A DNA stretch of 64,000 bases from Pinus tabuliformis (GCA_031772625.1 CM062818.1:1279668277-1279732276); one strand, 5' to 3'. Counted from the stretch's first letter, positions 11,731 to 23,709 are shown. The notes: generated by a model not told the origin, from the sequence alone. Program-made: numbers and translations.

Positions 11731-11998
11731 GACCTAGCACTCCTCAACACTCACGACACACCTTAACATGCTTTAGAACAATACACTAACATTTCTTAGC
11801 ACCTCGCATGTCTTGGGACATCTTTGTACCTAGAATACCTTGCCATGAGTTGGATGCCCAAGGACATGTTGGCATGCCCTAGCATAGCATATCACTCCCC
11901 TATCATGTTTTGGCATTCCTTGGAACACCTCGGCATAATATTGCATTGAAAAGCATTAGCACTTGGCATGTATTGGAACATATTATCAGTGTGCCTAG
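11731..11998. repeat. Degenerate 'gcactcc/ggcatgcc' satellite, left part
   Basis: Words such as 'ttagcac', 'cttggcatg', 'cactccct' and 'acatgttggcatgccctagcat' recur irregularly. This is the same degenerate satellite found at 46164-50210. The two blocks are the two sides of one array split by element A, whose 5-bp target duplication (cctag, 11994-11998 and 46159-46163) lies in satellite sequence. Confidence 0.7.
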
Positions 11999-14106
11999 TG
12001 GTGGGCTCTAGTATTGTAGCAATGATGTTACAACTCCTGGGACTCCCTTCTTTAATTTTATCAACCCGGTAGTTCGTAACAAACTTGGAAGCGACAGTGC
12101 TATATGCACAAGTACTAACTCTTACTGCAGGATGCTATTTGATCAGCTGACACATGTCCACTAGGAGCTTAAGCCAACTTCTATGAGCTCTTAGAAGAAG
12201 CTTTTAACTCTGATGGATGAAATCTAACTCAAAAGAGGCTAGTCTACTTGCAAAAAGAAGCTGAAAGTTGAAAGGAAATGCAAACCCTAGCAAATCCTAG
12301 TTTTACTGACTAACCCTACTGGTGCACGAAAAGAGATGAAAGCGGTGGAAATGGATGCCATTGACTCTTGTAAAGGTAAAATTCATGTGACTAAGGTACT
12401 TCTGATGTAAAAAAATCATCTTTTTGTATTTTTGAGTAAGTTGGCAAAATTTTTATGCATGTGCTTTAACTATTTTTGACTGCGCAGAGGTTGATTGGTG
12501 AAAGGAAATGGAGTGGGCACTTGCAGGAGGTTGGGAAGGTGAGAAGAGGGCCTAAGGGGTCCCTATCCCTCTTCCAAAGAGTTTCATAGCGATCAGATCT
12601 CGAGAAACTGCTCACGTGATCTTCTACAAGAAGTCTGCAGGGGTTCTACAAGATGTTCTACAGGAAGATCCGAAAGAGGATTTTGGAGGGTTGATGGTGG
12701 GAAAATGGTGGGAAAGTGGAAATGGAGGTTGGAAAAGGATTTTAAGGGGTCTATGACCTGGTGAATGAGGTTAAGGAGTGATTAAGGTGATTGGATTTGT
12801 TCAAGGATGGAGGGAGCAATGATGCACAAGAATGTAGAAATTAGGGAAATGTGGGGAAATGTGCAAATGAAGGGGAGGAATCTTGGATTAGTGGTTGGAG
12901 AAGGTTGTATGATGTAGGAAGGGTAGGTAGGGAGGTATCACAGGTGTTCTGGACACTATTTTCCAAAATTGATCAATAAATACTAGGAAAACCAAAGATC
13001 TAGCTATTTTGACCTAATTTGACCTAAAAACCAGAAACATGACGAAAAAAAGTTTATTGGCAAAAAATCATGCAAGATAACTATGGAGGCTAAGAAAGAA
13101 TAGATTCTAAACATCCATGTACAACTGGTATCAACTTCCCTAACTAAAAATTTAACACTAGAAATTGCATGAAGAGGTAAAAACAGTGTTTTTGTGGCAG
13201 CAAGTATGCCTTGGTCTTAGCTCATGGTCCCAAGGAGGGAGAGATGAGATCAAGGATTGATTGATGGCCTTTTTGCAGATATTTTCTATTGCCAAACTAT
13301 CAAATCAACATGAAACATGAAAGCTTATCTCAATCATAAAAAAAAACCTAAGTAACAAAATAAGATTTTAACCTAAATAGTAGAAATTATTCTATGAATG
13401 CAGCAAAGACACATAAAAGTACACAAAGGAGGTAATAGCACTTGATTTGGGCCCAACCCCCAGAGCTATGGCCTCCTAAGAAAAATCAGAGCTAGTGCAA
13501 AGCTGGATTCATCTTTATTGATCAAGAAATAATAGTTACATCCCAAAAACTGTCTACAAGAAAAAGCTTGAAAATGTGCTGAAATGCAGAGCTAACCTAC
13601 TGACTAAAATCTAACTAACATCTTCCTACCATCTGCCTAACCAAATTGAGGCCCTAAGCCTTATTATTTATGCAAATTGAGGACCCCAACAGTCCTCCTA
13701 AACTTTAGGAACTCGGCTGCCAAAACTTGCAGTTAACAACAACTTTACTAGCCCTGCTTGGCTGCCCTTGTGATAATCAATGTGGTGGCCTTTGAACTCC
13801 GAGCTAATGGTGGAGAATTCAAGGTAAGGGCTCATAAATTAAGCGGACACCTTCCTAGAAATCCTCTCCCTTGTTCTTCCACGAATTTCGCTACCAAGTG
13901 CTCATTAAAACCTTTGATTTTGTCTCAAAATTGACCAAAAAACTGCATAAAGCACACATTAGACTTTTTGGCATAATGACTAACCCAATTCACCCTATTA
14001 GCATAAATATGATAAAAAAAATGCAATAAAATAATGAGAATGGTGGATTAAGTCGAATTAGGAGGTAAAATGAGCCCATATAATTACCCATTTCTGGGGC
14101 TCATCA
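11999..14106 (-). repeat. Element A, left LTR (3' LTR in element sense)
   Basis: This is a 2108-bp direct copy of 44051-46158 with several percent substitutions and small indels that balance in length. Boundaries are set by TG...CA ends and the adjacent cctag duplication. It contains short inverted words 'cttctacaagaag' and 'ttctacaggaag' at 12620-12670, a motif that recurs inside A. Most TATA and AATAAA signals are better preserved in the right copy. Confidence 0.85.
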
Positions 14107-14122
14107 TCACCCCCTACTGAAA
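14107..14122 (-). other. Element A polypurine tract
   Basis: On the minus strand the sequence reads agtagggggtga directly before the LTR start TGATGAGCCC. A purine-rich tract abutting the 3' LTR is the plus-strand primer of LTR elements and confirms the minus orientation. Confidence 0.7.
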
Positions 14123-16074
14123 GTGTTGCTCATCCTCTGAGAAACTAATCTATCTCTTCATCTTTGATGGCCCTGGTGGCCTCCCTATCATCCCAAGCTT
14201 CTGATGTGGTCTACTCATGTGTGCCATAATATTCTGCCTTCTTTTCCATGTCCTTCCACTGCTCCTCCTATTCTGCTTGTTTGAATTCTTATGCTTTTCC
14301 TAGCCTTGAAATGCATGGAGGTTTTCTTTTTTCTTTTTTACTTTTTGTTTTGTAGTTGTGCTTAATGTAGCAAGAATAGCTGCTGCTTCCCTTGCTAACA
14401 TTTCAGGGTATTTCTCTTTCTACTGTTCTTTTTCTTCACTTCCTGTAGAAATCTCTATGCCCACTGTTTCTGCTTATGTCACTGATATCTCAGGGTGTGT
14501 CTCTTCTTCATTTTTTCTCTTCTTCTGTCTTCTCTGCCTCTGTTAGCTTTGCTTCCTCAAGCTCTATTCTATTTTTCTTCTCACCTTTTTTAGTTTCTTC
14601 CTTCTCTGCTTTAGTCTTTTTCTTTCCTGTTCTGGGTCTTCCTTCTCATCTTTTGTTTTGATTTCCTCCTCTATTTCAAGTTCTTCTTTCTCCATTTTGG
14701 TCTTTTCCTCTTCTTCTATTTCCTCCTCATCTTCCCCTACCATATTTCTAAAAATCTCCCTATCATGATGTGTACTGACTGCTGGAAATGTTCAGGTGAG
14801 GAGGGAGGAAACAAACTTTCAAAACCGGAAATAGAGAAATGGTTGAGGTTTGTCTTTCTGGAATCAGGAATTTTTCATGTTCTTCTTTTTCACAACATCA
14901 ATTTGCAATTTTTTTCAAACTATTTCCAACTTCAATTTTTCTTCTCGGTTTTTAAGAAAAATCAATATAGAATGTGCGAAATAAAGAGGCAGATTTTGGA
15001 TGCAGAGCAGAGAAACGGAGAGACTTTGTAGAACTCAGAGAAGGAAAAAAAACACAGGCAGACTTTTAAGCTTCACTCTCCTTTCTTTCAACCCAATACT
15101 GTGTTTTTAATCCTCCACCTTATATAAATATATAATATGCAGAGCAGTTTCCGGAGCCTACCTCTTTTCAAGCTCTAATTTTGATAAAAATCTCAAATTT
15201 TCTAGTTGCAGAACTGCTGTTTGCCCTTCTTGTAGAAATCATCCTGTAGGCAGTGTTCCTGTAGAATGAAACTGTGCTTCCTGTAGAGCCCGATAGGCGG
15301 GAGATTTTAAAAAGACAGGAAGAAATCTGGCAGAGGACGACTAGTTAGCTAATCTGGAAGTGGTAGATGCATACTCTAGTCGAGAACGTCATGAAGGTGC
15401 AGTGAAAAAAGAGTGGTGAATGTGTTAACTGAGCTGTCTTTTAACTGCTGACGTGATTTGTGGGGAGGAGCTAAGGTGGCTGAATGTACGTTGGCCGCAT
15501 GTAGACGGAAGTGTTGTTATGAAACTGTATGCTGCTTGCCCATAATCACTGCCATCAATTACATTGGAGTTTAAATAGCCACCACTACCTGTTTTCAGTT
15601 TTCTTCCTGAGGTGGCTGAGCACACGTGCCGCTTGCACCCACTTAGCATTGTTTAAACTAGACGAGGTGTTGTCTGAATTGGATGAGGGTGTCCAGTTAG
15701 TTGGCCACTGATCTTGTTTAATCACAACCATGTCACTGTCCATGCAGTTCTTAAATTAAATTCATGCAACAGAGGAACGGGTTTAGTCATGTACCTGGAA
15801 GTTGAATGAATTTTCTGTGAGGTGTTGTGGCCTTTCGTTCTGTTGCATGCCTTTGTTTCTGTGGATGCATGTTGGTCTGGTTGTTGATACATGGCTTTTT
15901 CTTGTGCAGGTATCCTCTGGCTGGTTCTAAGCTGTAGGAGTTTGTTTCAACGTTCAAATTTGCACCCTTATGCTGCTAATGCTGGATTTTTACAGGACAT
16001 CGACTCGTTTTGTCCATAACTCCCAAACGATAGATCAGATTGACCTAATTTTTTTTTATCATGTTTCTATCATC

Positions 16075-16430
16075 GTTATGCACCTCCCATAGAAAAATTG
16101 TGGTCAATGGATGAACAGATTTCAAGAAAAACTGAAAATGGCTGAAGGTGACAGAGCTCAATTTCTTGAAAACCATGCACTAGTATTGACTGAAATTTCT
16201 TGGGTAGGTTACTATCACCGATATGCATCTCCCCATGAAACAGCTTTTGAAATGGATGCACAGATATCGAGAAAATGCAAAAATGGTGGAAGGTGATGGA
16301 GGATGATTTCTTGGAAACGATGCACTAGAATTGATTGAAATTGCTTGCGCATGTTGCCATCATCCCTATACAAGTCCTCATAAAAAAATTTTTTAAATGG
16401 ATGCACAGTTTTCAAGTTATGAGAAAGACA
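16075..16430. repeat. Tandem repeat, about 145-bp unit, two and a half copies
   Basis: Copies begin near 16075 (ttatgcacctccc), 16219 (atatgcatctccc) and 16364 (tatacaagtcctc). Each continues with a 'tggatgcacagat..tcgaga' block. The first two extend through 'catgcactag.attga.tgaaatt'. The repeat lies within the 3' region of element A and is absent from its LTRs. Confidence 0.7.
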
Positions 16431-17077
16431 AATTTCTGCTCTATTTATTTTTACTTCAAATCATTCTTCAATTTTTTGCACAATAAGAAAAAAATGAGCT
16501 TGGGCTGTAATGCAGACTTGGGTCTTGGTTGATGAGGAATCTTGACAGAGGGTAATAGGTATGGTGAGTGAAAAACTGCTGCTTGATTTGTCATTCAGGA
16601 GTTCGTGCTGGCAATATGAAGAAAATAGGATTTCTGTGTGTGACTATGCAGGAACATAAAAAAGAAATGAGTGCAATGGAGGTGTACGGAGATGGAAAAA
16701 GGTGACATATGGTGATGGATGGAAGCAGGGAGGTTTACAGGCCTCATGGAAAGATTCCCAACCTTCGAGTCCTCTTCAGAGATCAATTTTGGCTTGTTTG
16801 CATGCTCTACAGGATCTTCTTGTAGAAGACGCAAAACTTCCTGTAGAAGGTGAATTCTCAGTCTGAATGAGACCAAATCTTGGGAAAGGGTAGTGATCAT
16901 GGAGGAATGGATTGTGATGGATGCTTGCAGCCTGGTGGTGACCTCTATCTCTGTTTTTTGTGATCCTCCTAACCTGTAATGTCCTTCTTGGAACCTGCAA
17001 TTATTCAACAGAAATTAGGTTTATTTTTCTTTTCTCTTTTCTTCTTTCTTTTTCTCTTTTTCCGAAAACAACTAGGG

Positions 17078-17250
17078 TGCCTCATGGAGGTTTTCACCCT
17101 AATTGCCTTCCCTGGGCACCTCCAAGGGAGGTTTTCACCCAGGGATCTTATTCTCTTTTCCTTTTCTCTTCTTTCCAACCCATTGACCGCCTCATGGAGG
17201 TTTTCAATCAATAAGCCAATCTGAGGCGCCTCAGAGGAGGTTTTCACCTT
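17078..17250. repeat. Four spaced copies of a 'ggaggttttcacc' motif
   Basis: The motif 'gcctcatggaggttttcac' or a close variant occurs at about 17080, 17120, 17188 and 17228, with intervals of 40-70 bp. It lies just downstream (in element A's sense) of the gag remnant. No known function is assignable. Confidence 0.6.
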
Positions 17251-17472
17251 AGATTTTTATTTTCCTCTTATTTTCATTTTTTCTTTTTTCATTTTTCTTT
17301 TTTTTTTCTACCCTAACCTACTTGAAAAACAAAATCATTTTCAAGTATAAGAATACTTCCAATGGAGCCATGTGCACATCGAGATTAGAGACAAAATGAT
17401 GTGGAGGCTTGAAATACATGCTTTGACAGGTATCTGGATTTCAGAGACCAAATGGTTTGACTTTGAAGGGAT

Positions 17473-18156
17473 CTAACATAGTTGAGGAAGAGAGTACTGC
17501 TGCAACTTAGTGACTGTTTGGAACCATATCTCAATATAGCTCTGATATCCTTGGTCCTTTTGCTGATCTATATCATTCTTCATCTCACCTTCTACCATGA
17601 CCTTCTCATCTTCCTCTTTTTGTTGATTTTCATCTTGAATACAGGGAGGATTTGATGTTAACCATGAGGGAACTCTCTCGATCTCTGATTTTGATGTCTT
17701 CTCTTCATCAAATGTAGCCCATGGTCCTTTGATATCCTCTTTTGAATCTTCTTTTGCTGGATGTGGTCCTTCAATGCTTTCAATATAATCTCTTTTTTGC
17801 AATACTCTTCTTGAGCTGTGGTGAATATCATTGAGCTCAAGAGGAGTTGTTTGGACATGTTGTGCCTCAGCATTGTAATTGGGTTGAGCTACTCCAATGT
17901 GCGGGCTTGGAAATGGTGGTATGGGTAGTTGAGTGGGGGTGCATATTCGAGATGGACGTGGATGGGGTTGTGGTTGGGCAGGTCAATTCCCACTATATAC
18001 TTGCTGAGACTGCCTGTTATTCGGGTTTGGGTTTGGTTGAGCAGGCATTTGAGGCTACCTTGGTGGAGCAGGAGGCAATGGTTGTGGTTGAGCAGTTGGT
18101 GAAGGAAAAGGAGCGGGAGGAGAGTTGTACTGGGGCCTCCAACCCTGATGAGGTGC
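17473..18156 (-). pseudogene. Element A gag-like ORF, C-terminal part (split by element B)
   Basis: Reading on the minus strand from the B junction gives a Pro/Gln/Asn-rich segment (PHQGWRPQYNSPPAPFPSP) interrupted by stops. An ORF at 17802-17473 follows with a charged tail (KEDSKEDIKGPWATFDEEK) ending in a stop at 17473. The Pro/Gln-rich composition continues that of 42919-43378, and the reading frame is kept across the B target site once one copy of attcc is disregarded. This is therefore the same gene cut in two. No protease motif follows, so the element stops at gag. No catalytic function is expected. The product would be a nucleocapsid-like tail. Confidence 0.6.
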
Positions 18157-18161
18157 ATTCC

Positions 18162-19208
18162 TATTATAGACATATTTGGGCACTACAACCCCAATCACAT
18201 ATGTCCATAAACCAAGGGCTTCTAATTCCCTAAAAGTATTGTTTCATACCCTAAAGGAGCAAGGTTAGATGATTACATCATCTCCCAGAAGTTCTCCCTG
18301 AAAAACTGCTCAGAGTTGGTCAAAACTGGATCATCTCACTTGCTCCATGGCTAGGGTGCGATGCATCTCACATTGTACACATGGGAGGTGTGATGCATAC
18401 TAAGAAGGCCTTCTGTAGGGTGCGAGGAGCGAGAATAAACAAATGGCAGAGACAGTTTGCTAAGTGGATGATCAAGGAATCTTCTAGAAACTTCTCATAT
18501 GACACTTTCCTCTCAGAATTCGCCCAGCGATGAGTAAGAGATCAATGAAATCTCCAAGTGGAACCAAGAACTATCAATGGAATGACAGTAATCAAAAACC
18601 CAGAGCTGACTCACACCTCTGCAAATATCTATATATGGATCCCTCATACTAGAGATCCAGAGGCGAAAGGTTGGAATTGGGTAATTTGCAAAGAGGTGTT
18701 GCTGGTTTCTCTTTGAAGACATTGTTGGGTGATGTTGCTTTGTGTGAGGTGAAGAGGGCTTTCAAGCTGGGAGGATGGCGTTGGGTTAGACCATGTGGTT
18801 GTAATCCTCTCTTCTATGACTTTTACTAATAAAGCTATTTGAGTTTCCCTCCATATTCTTGTGTATCTCTGAATATTTTGTTGTTATATGCATTTATATG
18901 GTCAATATATATCTGATCGTATATTGTTTACAGTGAAATATTTCTATGCTTTGATGGTATTATGCTACTGTGAATCTATAGGTGCTCGTTGAAGCTGGAC
19001 AAGTAAGGAAGCAGTGGCAAGATTCTGTCAAAGGGGAAAGGAAACAAGCAAGTGGCCAAGCGGAAGACTGAGGTTGGTACTCTATGCTTCTTTCTCATCT
19101 CTCTCTCATAAAGGAAAAACAAGTGACTTTAATCTGTTTGTTTCTAACATAGCTACCTATCTTAGTGGGACTAGCGGCTCTGAATAGACACTAGATTTCC
19201 CGATAACA
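18162..19208 (+). repeat. Element B 5' LTR
   Basis: This LTR is 1047 bp, the same length as its partner at 41867-42913. A TATA-like 'atatctatatatgg' lies at about 18625-18637, and an AATAAA signal at 18828-18833, about 190 bp downstream. This is a plausible U3/R/U5 layout on the plus strand. Identity to the partner is visibly lower than for C's LTR pair. Confidence 0.85.
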
Positions 19209-19211
19209 AAA

Positions 19212-19229
19212 TGGCGACCATACTGGGGA
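19212..19229 (+). other. Element B primer binding site (tRNA-Arg type, mutated)
   Basis: TGGCGACCATACTGGGGA lies three bases after the LTR end. It differs in its middle from C's primer site (TGGCGACTCCACTGGGGA), which matches the 3' end of plant tRNA-Arg(ACG). The same primer type as C is expected from their relationship. Confidence 0.75.
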
Positions 19230-20129
19230 GCCATTAGTTTGATTGCTTGTCTCTATTTGTTTGATTCATAAACCACAGACGGAGCCTGAAGTCAAGCTAG
19301 CTGGCCTTCGAACTGTGTTTGCTATGCAAGTGCAAAGTAGATCAATCTCGTTCCTTGACCATCGCACCCTCTCCTTTAGGAAATCTAGATGCATCACACC
19401 TCCCGTGTGCAGTAGGTGGGATGCATCCCTATATCCCTATGTTACAGGTGCGATGATCAGAAAAGACCAGATCTGCCTCCAGATTTTGGTTTTTTCTTCA
19501 CTGTCTTCAGTTTTATTCAGGAGTTTTGTTGTTTGTGATTAGTAGACCACTTTTGAAACCCCCTTATTTGCATCATCCAACCTCTATTATACAAAGAATT
19601 GTGAATGTTTTTATGTATTCTGTGCCATTTGCAATTCTCTTTTACAAAACAGTAGCTTAATCGGACTGTCGTCTTTTGATTTGGAAGTGTCACAAGTGTC
19701 ATTTTCAGTCAAAGAAAATAATACTTCTCTTTTTGATAGTTGATTACACTATTACTCTTGTATTTGATCTAAATTTATAAGTATTTCAAGTGTCGAAAGC
19801 AATTTTCGATTCAAAATCGCAAAGTGTCATCTTTCCTTCCTGTTGTTTCTTGAAAAGAAAATCGTTAGTATTGTCACTCTGAAAGAAGAAATAATTCAGA
19901 TTTGTATTTACCATTCTTTTTGTCATTCACACATTAAGAAAGCTAAAAACAAATACATGCACATGCATTTGCATTTATACTACTTGTTGATTTTGATTTA
20001 GGACAGTGCATCTAGTGTGTGCTCTCTGCTCTATGTTGAAAGGATTTCATTTCTCTTTCCTTCATAGCTAGGATTTTCATTGCAAAAAGAAGATTAAATG
20101 ATTGTTTATCATCTTAGATTGCATTTTAG
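19230..20129 (+). other. Element B 5' leader, first part
   Basis: This is non-coding leader between the primer site and the C insertion point. It contains three related 'gaagtgtcacaagtgtcatttt/agtgtcgaaagcaattttc/aaagtgtcatct' words at 19685-19835. No ORF with a domain was recognised. The leader resumes at 35099 after C. Confidence 0.6.
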
Positions 20130-20134
20130 GAATT

Positions 20135-21198
20135 TGTTGTTGGGAAAAGTATCCAATACGGAATGACCCTATCCCACTCTAAGGGTGATAGTACCTCAGC
20201 AACAATCAAAGCAAAGCTATTCGAGATTACTTCTTTATGAGATGTAAGAGAGGGGAGAAAGAGATCCACTAACCGTTGTCTTCCGCTAATGATTGATCCA
20301 ATCTTCTCTCGTTGCTGCTTGCTCCCAGCTCCTTGCTCTTTTACTGGCCCAGCTACACCAAGATCCTGCAAAATGGCAAGAGAGGGAAACCACAAGAAGC
20401 ATACATTCATAATTGATTCAAGGATTAGAATAAATCAAATACACAAGTATAGCAATACACCATTGAGACACATGCATATAGAAGAACCTCAAATGCTTTA
20501 TTAATGGAAGAAGTAAAGTTCTGAGAGTGTTACAACCATAAGAGGCCCAATCCAGCAACACCTCCCAGCAGAAAGAAATCTCCTCTTCACCTCCTTCAAG
20601 CAAATCACCTAATAGTTCTATACTCAAACCAACAACACTTCCTTACATTCACCAGATTCCAGCCTCCCTAGACCTCATGAGAGAGCTCTATATATAGGAG
20701 TTTTGGAGAAAGGATGAGTCAGCTTGAGCTTGGCATGGAGCTGACTAGTGTCCTCTCCCACTTCAGTTATTCTTCAGTTCTTGAGTCCACTTGGAGTTTC
20801 TTGCTTCCACTTGGAGATCTAGATCCTCTTACTCATCACAAGGCGAATTCCCTGATCCAAGTGTCATTTTGGAAGCTTCCTGGGCATTTGACACCTTGAG
20901 GAATGACTGTTCCACTTGGCCAAACTCGCCCAGCACAGGTAGCCTTCATTACTATTGACATTCAGCGCAGGTACAGAGTGGAGCAGTTGACATTCAGCGC
21001 AGATGCTCAGTGGAGGAGTTGACATGATCCAGAATTAGCTTGTTTTTGAGTGTTTTCAGGTGGAGAACTGATATTTAGTGCTGTGGTTTGCCGACCTTGT
21101 TCCTCTAGGGGTAGGAATAACATGTTTAGGGACTTTGGATCCCTTAGATTACTGACATTTCATGCTTCATGTTGTAAGGCACAAAAATGTCTATAACA
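20135..21198 (-). repeat. Element C left LTR (3' LTR in element sense)
   Basis: This is a direct copy of 34030-35093 with equal length. In element sense it starts TGTTATAGACATT and ends CAACAACA. A TATA box (ctatatatag) lies at about 20688-20697 and AATAAA on the minus strand at 20497-20502. Three 'cagcgcagg' motif variants occur at about 20926-20998. Confidence 0.92.
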
Positions 21199-21213
21199 GT
21201 TGCCCCCTAAAGT
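21199..21213 (-). other. Element C polypurine tract
   Basis: On the minus strand the sequence reads 'tttagggggcaac' immediately before the 3' LTR start. The same 'tttagggggcaaac' stands before B's 3' LTR at 41853-41866, so the plus-strand primer is conserved between B and C. Confidence 0.8.
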
Positions 21214-23150
21214 ATGAGGTCGTTTATCGGGTGAAATGCTTTATCAGGAGGATCCAAAGTTCATTCAATCGCTGAGAGGTGACCTGTAATAAAATACAAT
21301 ACAATACATTATGATTCATTTTGCTTTCATGATCTAGCTGAGGCGGGCATTCCCATGCTCAGCTTTATAAATTCATTTTGGTACATAGAACAGACGATCG
21401 TCTGATGGTAGACTGATAATTCTCTGCTGAAATTATCATCCCTTGAGTAGGATGATCATCTGCTGCAATGATGTACATATCAAATGTCTTTATATTTCCT
21501 GAATATATATCGCAGCCCGGATGGATGAAACTAGATCCGGGGTCTTCAGACTCGTTCGATCTTCACTCTAAGTACAAGTCGATCCATGTGAGAATTGCGC
21601 TGAAGTCAAACATGGAAAGACATCGCTTGATTACCGGTCAATGATGTAAACAGTTAACAAGCGCGAGAGGAATCACCGATAATGATAATGACCCTCAAGG
21701 TACTGCACTACAATTCACGTGGTGTGAATAAAGGACTTGGCGTCGAACACCATGCAAAATCTTCTGGTCGAAGGTCATTGATGTATACCTGTCGCTGGAA
21801 GTGAGAAACTTGCCATTGAGGCATGCAAGCTTCAAAGTACTGGGGGGGGTGTCCCTAGATCAACTTCTTGGATAATGAGCTGAAGTCGACAAGAAGCGAT
21901 CTGTCAAAGGAGGGCCTTAATGAATGCCACATCAGTGACACGGAACGGAGCTAATGATTTTAGTGGAGGTAAAAACAATCTGTGAAATATGATTCAGGGT
22001 GGCGATCATGGATGGATGAAGGATAATATATGGCAGTGGATGGGACACGGTTGACTCTTTCTGAACAACATATCTTGAACATATAATGACACTGATGTGA
22101 TGGATCGGTAGCATTACCCCAAATGTGGATGGTTTGGCGAAGACCATGGTGATGAGACCGGTGAATGAAACAACCCTACCCGATGTGATACGGAGGACAA
22201 AGTGTCATGTTCAAGAGCGACTTGCTACCATTAAAGCTTTGAGGTTCTCCCAATTTTTCCCCAGTCATTTCTGACTAGTACCTCTTTATTTTTGTCAAGC
22301 TTGAGGAGGATAACATATGCTTGTTCTATAACCTGCCCTTCGGGCAAGCCCATCGCTATGTTTTAACGAGCCTAGCGATAGGGAAACTCGTTCTCTTCTA
22401 AAGACAAGTTTGTCGCTATTTAATCATTTTAACGAGTCTAACAACAAGGAAAACTCGGTCCATTTCATGTTTAGAGAGTCTGAAAAGGTACAGAAAGTTA
22501 ACTCCAAAATTCCTTTTTCATCATCTAATCCCTTAAGTCCGAAAAAGTATAAAACAATACAGAAGGGATGAGTTTTCGATAATTTTAACGAGCCGAATAA
22601 AACAAGCGCTCGACCTTTTTGTGCAATAATCCCTCAGGTCCAAAAAGATTAAAATCTAGAGGAGGGATAGCTCTTCCGGTCCTTTTAACGAGCTGGAAGG
22701 CCAAAACTCGGCGAACTTTTCATATTTTACGAGTTAGATGAAAAGAGCTCAAAGAAGACTCGTCTTTTGAGGAACGAGTGATTAACAGGGATAGCAGCCG
22801 ATTCCAGGTACAGGTTGGAATTTTCCAATCATGGAAGTGTCACAAGGATGGCTAGGTGAAATCACTCTTCGCAGCTGTTCCTCAAAATAGGTAAACAATC
22901 ATATGGAGGTGAACGACTGGCCAAATGGAATGGAGGTGGCGGGTGCAAACACGACCAAGGCTTTTTATGGCTAATAAATCTACGATCACAATGGTTATTT
23001 ACCGGGGTGTGTTCATTTTTTAATGAGCTTGAACTCTAGAGGAAACTCTTGCTCACGCTTTTCTATTTTTTAACGAGCATAAATTCCGCGGTAAAACTGC
23101 TCGATCTTATGGTCAAATTTTGATTTTTTACCATTACTAGCTTTTCTCTT
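21214..23150 (-). other. Element C 3' non-coding region with GCTCGTTAAAA motif array
   Basis: This is homologous to 39770-41850 of element B. On the plus strand the motif ttttaacgagc (minus strand gctcgttaaaa) recurs at 22361, 22427, 22583, 22683, near 23017 and 23067, with degenerate copies between (22724). At 22335-22347 the hairpin tgccc-ttc-gggca precedes arms atcgcta/tagcgat that bracket the first motif. No ORF with a domain is visible. The 40-300-bp spacing of the motifs is irregular. They might be protein-binding sites for the antisense gene's promoter (23150-23400) or act in RNA 3' processing. Both roles are inference. Confidence 0.55.
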
Positions 23151-23407
23151 TTCAAGTATAGTACTGCATTTTCAATTGCTGCAACAAACTTTGTTAGAAA
23201 TGAATAATATTTGCATGAAAATGAGATTATAACCCTAATATTTCACTTTGAACTACGTAAAAAGTCATTAAAAGGTGTTTTTACCTCTCATTTACCATTT
23301 CATTTGCATTTGGTTTGTTGGAGCTCTGGAGGTGCCTCTTCCTCCTTGATTTTCATCAGCTGATTCCGGGAGATTCTGCGGACGATTTTCAGTGTCGTCT
23401 GGACCAG
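23151..23407 (+). promoter_or_regulatory. Putative promoter and first (non-coding) exon of the antisense gene
   Basis: This GC-increasing stretch precedes a good splice donor, gaccag|gtagga, at 23407/23408. It contains 'ggagctctggaggtgcctcttcctcc', typical of a 5' UTR. No unambiguous TATA box was located, so the transcription start is not defined. It is inferred from the splice signals and the position upstream of the ORF. Confidence 0.35.
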
Positions 23408-23709
23408 GTAGGAGCTAAACCCTAGCTCTTTCTTTTCATGGTTTCATTTTCCAGTTTTAGGCCTGTTTTTCAGTGTTTCTGAGCCCCAGGGGTTTTGCAA
23501 AAAATGCCCTAGCTTCAGCGCAGGTTCCCCTTTCGAAACCTGCGCTGAATGTCAAGCTACCTTAAGGCAGCCTGACCTTCAGCGCAGGAGGGATACTCTC
23601 TGCCTGCGTTGGGCTCAGAAAACTGAGTTTTCAGGTCATTTTTTGATGATTTTTCGCCAGTTTCTCATCAAAATCAGGAACTTACTCCTTCTCTTTGTTT
23701 GCTTTGCAG
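23408..23709 (+). other. Putative 5' UTR intron of the antisense gene
   Basis: The donor gtagga at 23408 and acceptor tttgctttgcag ending at 23709 bound 302 bp immediately before the ATG-containing exon (ATG at 23725). The intron contains a perfect 13-bp hairpin of the motif ttcagcgcaggtt (23514-23526 with 23537-23549) and further copies at 23578 and, inverted, near 23600. Confidence 0.45.
23514..23549. repeat. Perfect hairpin of the TTCAGCGCAGGTT motif
   Basis: Arms 23514-23526 and 23537-23549 are exact reverse complements (13 bp) around a 10-nt loop. The same word occurs three times in each C LTR and again as an imperfect hairpin in C's 5' leader at 33637-33672. Confidence 0.8.

Larger units (their letters stand above)
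14123..17472 (-). other. Element A, 3' non-coding region
   Basis: This 3.3-kb stretch between the gag remnant and the polypurine tract should hold pol in an autonomous element, but no pol motif was seen. The minus strand is GA-rich at about 14320-14745. There a short ORF starting MVGEDEEEIEEEEKTKMEKE encodes an extremely charged Glu/Lys peptide of about 57 residues, possibly only a reflection of the purine tract. The tandem repeats at 16075-16430 and 17078-17250 are listed separately. The word tcctgtagaa or its complement occurs repeatedly (14443, 15226-15290, 16807-16850) and also in the LTRs. The region is probably non-coding filler retained for packaging length, which is an inference. Confidence 0.5.

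Noticed and set aside
17847..18233. 128-codon plus-strand ORF (MFGHVVPQHCNW...)
   Set aside because: It is the complement of A's Pro/Gln-rich gag tail and crosses the A/B junction at 18161.
20135..21198. Small ORFs duplicated at 20126-20899 and 33964-34794
   Set aside because: They are identical because they lie in the two LTRs of C; no evidence of coding.
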